From Rhizophagus irregularis (taxonomy: Eukaryota > Glomeromycota > Glomeromycetes > Glomerales > Glomeraceae), in assembly GCF_026210795.1 (NCBI RefSeq), contig NC_089438.1, positions 682,001 through 746,000 on the forward strand: a DNA stretch of 64,000 nucleotides, in the 5' to 3' direction. The position numbers and the translations under genes are program-made. Shown here in pieces: positions 59,561 through 64,000 of this stretch (position 1 is its first letter; each line of letters begins with the position of its first letter). The notes beneath the pieces are model-generated. The model saw nothing but the letters and a program-made list of their open reading frames with translations, was not told the origin of the DNA and ran no database searches.

Positions 59561-60867
59561 AAAATATTACAAATATGTTATTCATCACTGATCAAATATA
59601 TACGAACTATTAAAGATTTCATAATAATTTGATTACTAAATAATTTTTCTAGCAGTTACTAATAATTTATTACTAACATTAAATCATAATTAATAGCAAA
59701 ACCGAATCAGATTAAGACAGATTAGTTACAATCTAATTATATATATTTAAACAAATTAATTTTTGTTCGTATTAATATAACTAAATATGACACTGATAAA
59801 ATTTTTCATCCTAACTTAGAAATATTTTTTTAATTCAATCTATCAATTATTTATAATAAAGCAATTAGGGGTTCTTTAAAAATAAAACATTTTGTTTGAC
59901 TATGCATTTACATTCAGTTTATGTTACAACTAATATATTTTGAAGGCTGCCGCTAGGCAGCCATAGTGATACAGCTCTAGTTTTTATAAAAAAACTAGAG
60001 GATTCTGATGTGCGGTAACTTTGTTGACACTAGTGAATGATATTGAAGTACTTAACACTATATTTCTATATTTCTATATTTTAATTTATATTTACATTTT
60101 AAATAAAATTGCTTGAATTACATAATTTTGGATTTAGGTATTCCTGTATAATATAGTAGCATAATAAATTTCAATTATAACTTTAGTTAGTATGTTTTAA
60201 TATACAGTAGAATTAATATTTGAAAAGGAATTTGGTTTATTAAAATTTCTATTTTGAATTATTTAATAATTTAAAACTTGTTTTAATAAATATTCTCTTG
60301 GCATTTCTTATATATATATTTTTTTATCTTTAAAAATAATTTTATGAAAAAAAATGGTTTTCATTTAAAAAAAAATTCTTTTTATTCTAAACCAAAGAAA
60401 GTGATCTAAAGATAAAAAATTAAATAGTAATAAATAAATAAGCTAATTAATTTATCAATAAATAAGAAATAAACTACCAGTTTGCTTACAGTCAGTGAAA
60501 TGAAAAATATATTTTTATTTAATATTCAACATTTGGCTCAATAATTAGTGGTAGTCAAATTATCGGCTAAAACACATTTTTTTAATAGAAAAAAATAAAA
60601 AATCAAAAAAATTTTTTAAATAACCAATTTTTCTTGAATATTCTGTTTTAAAAAATATTGGTTTTGTCCGATTGGTTCTGATTTATCATAAGAACTAGTA
60701 TGAATAAACAAATTTAACATAAAAGACATAATCAATGCATGTTTTTGAAATACAATTAGATTACAAATGAAAGACTGACAAAAAGTCTTTTAATAGTATA
60801 GATATAATTAACATGTGAAGTATGTATTTTTTCTATTTATTTTCTAAAACGTCACAAAAAAAGAATA
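59561..60867. other. Intergenic with two compact hairpins
   Basis: At about 59947-59961 CTGCCGC-TAGGCAG, and at about 59974-59999 CTCTAGTTTTTAT facing AAAAAAACTAGAG, lie 15 bp apart. Such paired hairpins can mark a transposon end, but no partner end was found. The rest is AT-rich without genes. Confidence 0.4.
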
Positions 60868-61357
60868 CAGTCACACCTCCATAAGTGCACGCACCTGGGG
60901 CCCGGCCATGCACATGCAGTTAGGGAGGGTGTGCACTTTAAGAACAGCCAATAGAAAATTCAATATTAGTAATTGGAGAGAATATTTATTTAAATTCACT
61001 TTTATTTTATATTTTCATTTTAATGAAAGAATTGCACATACAAAAATGATCTGTGGTGTAAAATAATATAATAAAATTAAAAAGATTGAAAAATATTTTT
61101 TATTCAAAAAAATGTAAATTGTCAAATTTATTTATTTTAAAGAACAAACAGCTATCAATGATTGGCCAATATTACATAATTTTCACGTGAATGCATTTAT
61201 GGAGAGTGTTCTGATATACCCAGAATTCAGAATTACATGCACATGTAGAACGTAGAGGGTGTGCACTTAGCTCTAAGTCCCTAGCTTGGGACCAAGCCAT
61301 GGCGTGCATATAGGGGGCAATGCATTTATAGAGGGTGCACTTATGGAGGTGCGACTG
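60868..61357. mobile_element. Tc1/mariner-pogo type non-autonomous element
   Basis: A 490-bp element with ends CAGTCACACCTCCATAAGTG and CAGTCGCACCTCCATAAGTG (inverted) and TA on both sides (60866-60867 and 61358-61359). The ends resemble those of pogo/Fot elements. GTGCACTTA/AGGGTGTGCACTTA motifs recur inside both ends, as subterminal repeats. A minus-strand open frame at 61172-61366 is not a transposase. Confidence 0.88.
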
Positions 61358-62296
61358 TATAAGCATACTTCTTGGCTTATATTCTTCTATTTCATGTAAG
61401 TTGGTTTAAATTTTGTGATATTCGGCATTGCTTATAATTGTTTTATTCTTAATAATGATTTTTGGTTTTTGACATGTTGCTAGTTATTATTAGTAGAATA
61501 AATGAATAATATATTTATATATATATATTTTTTTATTTATTCTATAGGAATCAAACAATTTACTAAATATTTAATAATATTTTACTATTTACTTACAAAT
61601 TCAAAACACAATTTTACAATTTATTTAATTTATTTACAAATTCGATAAGATTTCAATAATACATTTTTACAATTTCACAACCAAATATTGATTAAAAGTT
61701 TCATGATATATTTTCAATATGGTCAATATTTGGTTTTGATTTTAAAAGTTTCTGTAAAGTATAATTGCTTTTTTGGAGGATTAAGGAAGAGGCTTGTGAA
61801 GAAGAACTTGCTATTATTTTCATAAAACTATTTGTAAAACAAAATTGATAGAAGGACATTTTCCAGGCAGGTTTGGCCAGAGTTATGCAGAGCTATGTAC
61901 AAACATGTGATCAAATAGATCAAATGGCTAGTGTTAGGCTGTTGGTCTATACATTAGTTATCATTGGCTGGAAAAGGTTTTATATTATTATTTTGATAAT
62001 TTATATCTCATAATTGAAAAAATTATAAAAAAAAGATTTATTTAAATTACAAACTAAGAAACTTGTAAAATATTTACTACTCTAGTCTTAGTGTTTAAAT
62101 AAATCTAAAAAGAATAAAATAAGAACAATTTTTTTTGAATGTATAATATCAAATATCACTTAAAAAATACTATAAGTTTTTTTTAAAACTAACAATGACT
62201 AGTTAATTTTCATCTGTTTTAATATCTAAGTTAAATATTAAGTAAAATTAATTTCACATAAATAATTTGCAAGAATAATTTTTTTTATATACTATA
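61358..62296. other. Intergenic, 3' flank of last kinase
   Basis: No gene. About 61870-61920 (TTTGGCCAGAGTTATGCAGA, then a downstream ATGTGAT) resembles the centre of the putative MITE at 58139-58312. Confidence 0.45.
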
Positions 62297-63531
62297 TTAC
62301 ATACCTAATGACTTCAAATTAACTATACAATCATCCAAATCTTCAGCTTGTGAATCCTCATTTTCAAGAATTTCATTTACTTTTTCACTAGTGGATTGAC
62401 TTGAATAATAAGCTTGTAAATCTTCGCTTTCAAGAATTTCATTCAATTTTTTACTAGTAAAATCAAGTAAGCGACTTGTATAACATGCTTTAGGATGAGA
62501 TTTAGTAACAAGATTGTTATGCTGCCCAATTGGTGCATTTATAAATTCCATAATGTTGCTTTTTAATTCATCATTGACTTCATCATTATCAGGACAGAAA
62601 ATCCATTTTTCAATAATTTTCAATACTTCTTTAGAAGATGGTCTTTTTAATGGATCTTCATTCCAACATCTTTTCATTAAATCTACATAACATTGTGGAG
62701 TATTTTCAATAATTTCAGGACGTTCACCATCTTTACAAATACTTAAACTAAGTTGAATGTCATGTGCTCTATTATTAAATGGTGGCACTCCAGATGTAAG
62801 TTCCCACATAATCATAGAAAAACTATATATATCACTAGCTGGAGTATAAGATTTGCCTCTTAAAACTTCAGGAGCCATAAATGGTATAACACCATAAATA
62901 TCATACTTTTTCAAAAATGATTTTACAGGTTGGCATAATCCTAAATCACTAATATAAATCATATTCTCATTATGATTTAAAATATTACCATCATGTAAAT
63001 CACAATGAATAAGATTTTTTTCATGTATTATACTAAGTCCAGAAATAATTCTGTACAACATACATAATTTTTTATTCCAATTATTTTTGACCATTCTTGT
63101 TAAATTTTCTCTTAAATTACCATTATTTGCATAATCCATTACTACCATATATTTTGAAATATTTGGATCTTCTGTAAATCCATAAAAATTTACAATATCA
63201 AGTGATGAATTTAAACAATTCCTATGATAGTCCCACTACAAAAATTAATAATAATTTATTAATATAAATTATAAAATAAAAAAAAAATAATATACTATCA
63301 ATCTATCATACTTCTTTCAAAAATTCATTTAAATTTTCATTTAAATTCTTGTGACATTTAAGAATTACTTCTATTTTATTTTCATTATTTTTTAACCAAA
63401 TAGCTTTGTATATAGTACCAAATCCTCCTTCATTAAGATATTCAACATTTTTAAATTTATTATAAGGAATCCATCTTAATTTTTTTTTACGAATAAAATC
63501 ATCTATAATTGTATTTCCACTTTTCCCAAAT
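62297..63531 (-). CDS. TKL-like protein kinase of a divergent subfamily, 5' end unresolved
   Basis: Two clear exons on the minus strand: 63312-63531 and 62297-63235, joined in phase 0. Order: FGKSGNTIIDDFIRKKKLRW (counterpart of the WTSGN..IDxFI segment), WIPYNKFKNVEYL, Gly loop NEGGFGTIYKAIW, VILK lysine, FYGFTEDPNISKYMVVMDYA, H-C-D-L-H-D-G-N (Cys at the HRD Arg), D-L-G, FMAPEVLRG, SDIYSFSMIMWELT and CWNEDPLKRPSS. The tail YTSRLLDFTSKKLNEILESE is followed by a second SEKVNEILENEDSQAEDL. The kinase core is complete and probably active. The ORF ends at TAA 62297, but GTATGT just before it could be a donor for further exons. No normal first exon exists inside the window; instead the upstream 470 bp is a chain of stacked splice sites. 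Confidence 0.85.
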
Positions 63532-64000
63532 CTATAAATTTAAATAATTAAAATTATATTATAGATTGTATTATAATTTACACTAGAATAAATTATTACT
63601 TACTCTAAAATTTAAATAGGAATTTAATGTAATATAAGTCTTAGTTTTTGGATAAATACATAATAACCTATAATTTACAACTTACCAACTAAAGTAACAG
63701 ATAATTTTTTGAATAAAAGAATTCAATTAACAAATAAATATTATATAATATATAACAATAGAGATACTTACAAGCTAGATTATAATAATTTTTTAAATAA
63801 AGAAATTAGATAAAATTATATGTAAATATTATAACAATAAGTAATAATAGAATTAAATAAATAACTTATAACTTACGATCTATTAAATAAATAAAGAAAT
63901 TAGATAGTTTAAATTATATGTAAATATTATAACAATAAGTAATAATAGAATTAAATAAATAACTTATAACTTACCAACTAAAATAAATTACAAAATAATT
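63532..64000 (-). other. Chain of stacked mini-introns with 1- and 3-nt candidate micro-exons
   Basis: On the minus strand, five times in 470 bp, an acceptor YAG is followed by 1 or 3 nt and then GTAAGT. They are TTTAG-A-GTAAGT (63604), TTTAG-TTG-GTAAGT (63686-63688), TCTAG-CTT-GTAAGT (63772-63774), AATAG-ATC-GTAAGT (63877-63879) and TTTAG-TTG-GTAAGT (63975-63977). The intervals between them are 72, 81, 83, 102 and 95 nt, the normal intron size in this window. The units at 63775-63876 and 63880-63974 are clear tandem duplicates; the others are not similar in sequence. The chain ends at the acceptor of the kinase exon at 63531 and continues beyond the window edge. Confidence 0.55.

Overview
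The window is strongly AT-rich eukaryotic DNA with short GT-AG introns (mostly about 60-100 nt), compact genes, expanded protein-kinase, F-box and ubiquitin-conjugating families, and many decayed DNA transposons. The kinase style (a CxxC..CxxC knuckle, a WTSGN..IDxFI segment, then a TKL-like kinase with H-K-D and D-L-G motifs, and a YTSRLL tail) is what I know from arbuscular mycorrhizal fungi such as Rhizophagus. The organism assignment is inference from gene style only.

Layout. 1-1895: 3' part of a kinase gene plus its flank, a near copy of 30415-32343. 2318-15.0 kb: a transposon graveyard. It holds PIF1-type helicase relics, a hAT transposase pseudogene (minus strand, about 2.8-7.66 kb) interrupted by two large non-autonomous hAT-type insertions with palindromic interiors, and a decayed Tc1 element. 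15.97-17.38 kb: an F-box gene. 18.6-22.2 kb: two Ubc4/UbcH5-like E2 genes with an E2 relic between them; a further E2 relic lies on the minus strand at 26.7-27.6 kb. Kinase genes of one family lie at 23.5-25.3 (-), 29.6-31.5 (+), 42.9-44.8 (-), 48.4-50.3 (-) and 53.4-55.0 kb (-). An unrecognised three-exon coding segment at 33.4-34.4 kb is followed by a complete Tc1/mariner element with an intact DD34E transposase. Kinase pseudogenes lie at 36.2-37.3 and 56.2-57.0 kb. The last gene (62.3-63.5 kb, -) is a more divergent kinase.

How the parts relate. The five full-length family members share exon structure, including 21-nt and 36-nt phase-1 exons in four of them, and a conserved block 115-185 bp upstream of the start. 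This fits a recently amplified family that spread with its promoter. The TE relics, an empty-site pair at 28.85/32.6 kb and shared flanks show that segmental duplication and non-autonomous transposon insertion drive the local structure.

Most unusual observations: (1) upstream of the last kinase exon, on the minus strand, at least five acceptor/donor pairs are stacked with only 1 or 3 nt between acceptor and donor (63532-64000); (2) two hAT-type elements whose interiors are multi-level palindromes or alternating palindrome arrays; (3) a kinase gene in which a homologous intron has shrunk to 15 nt and is now read through in frame. All readings come from inspection by eye; no alignment or database search was run.
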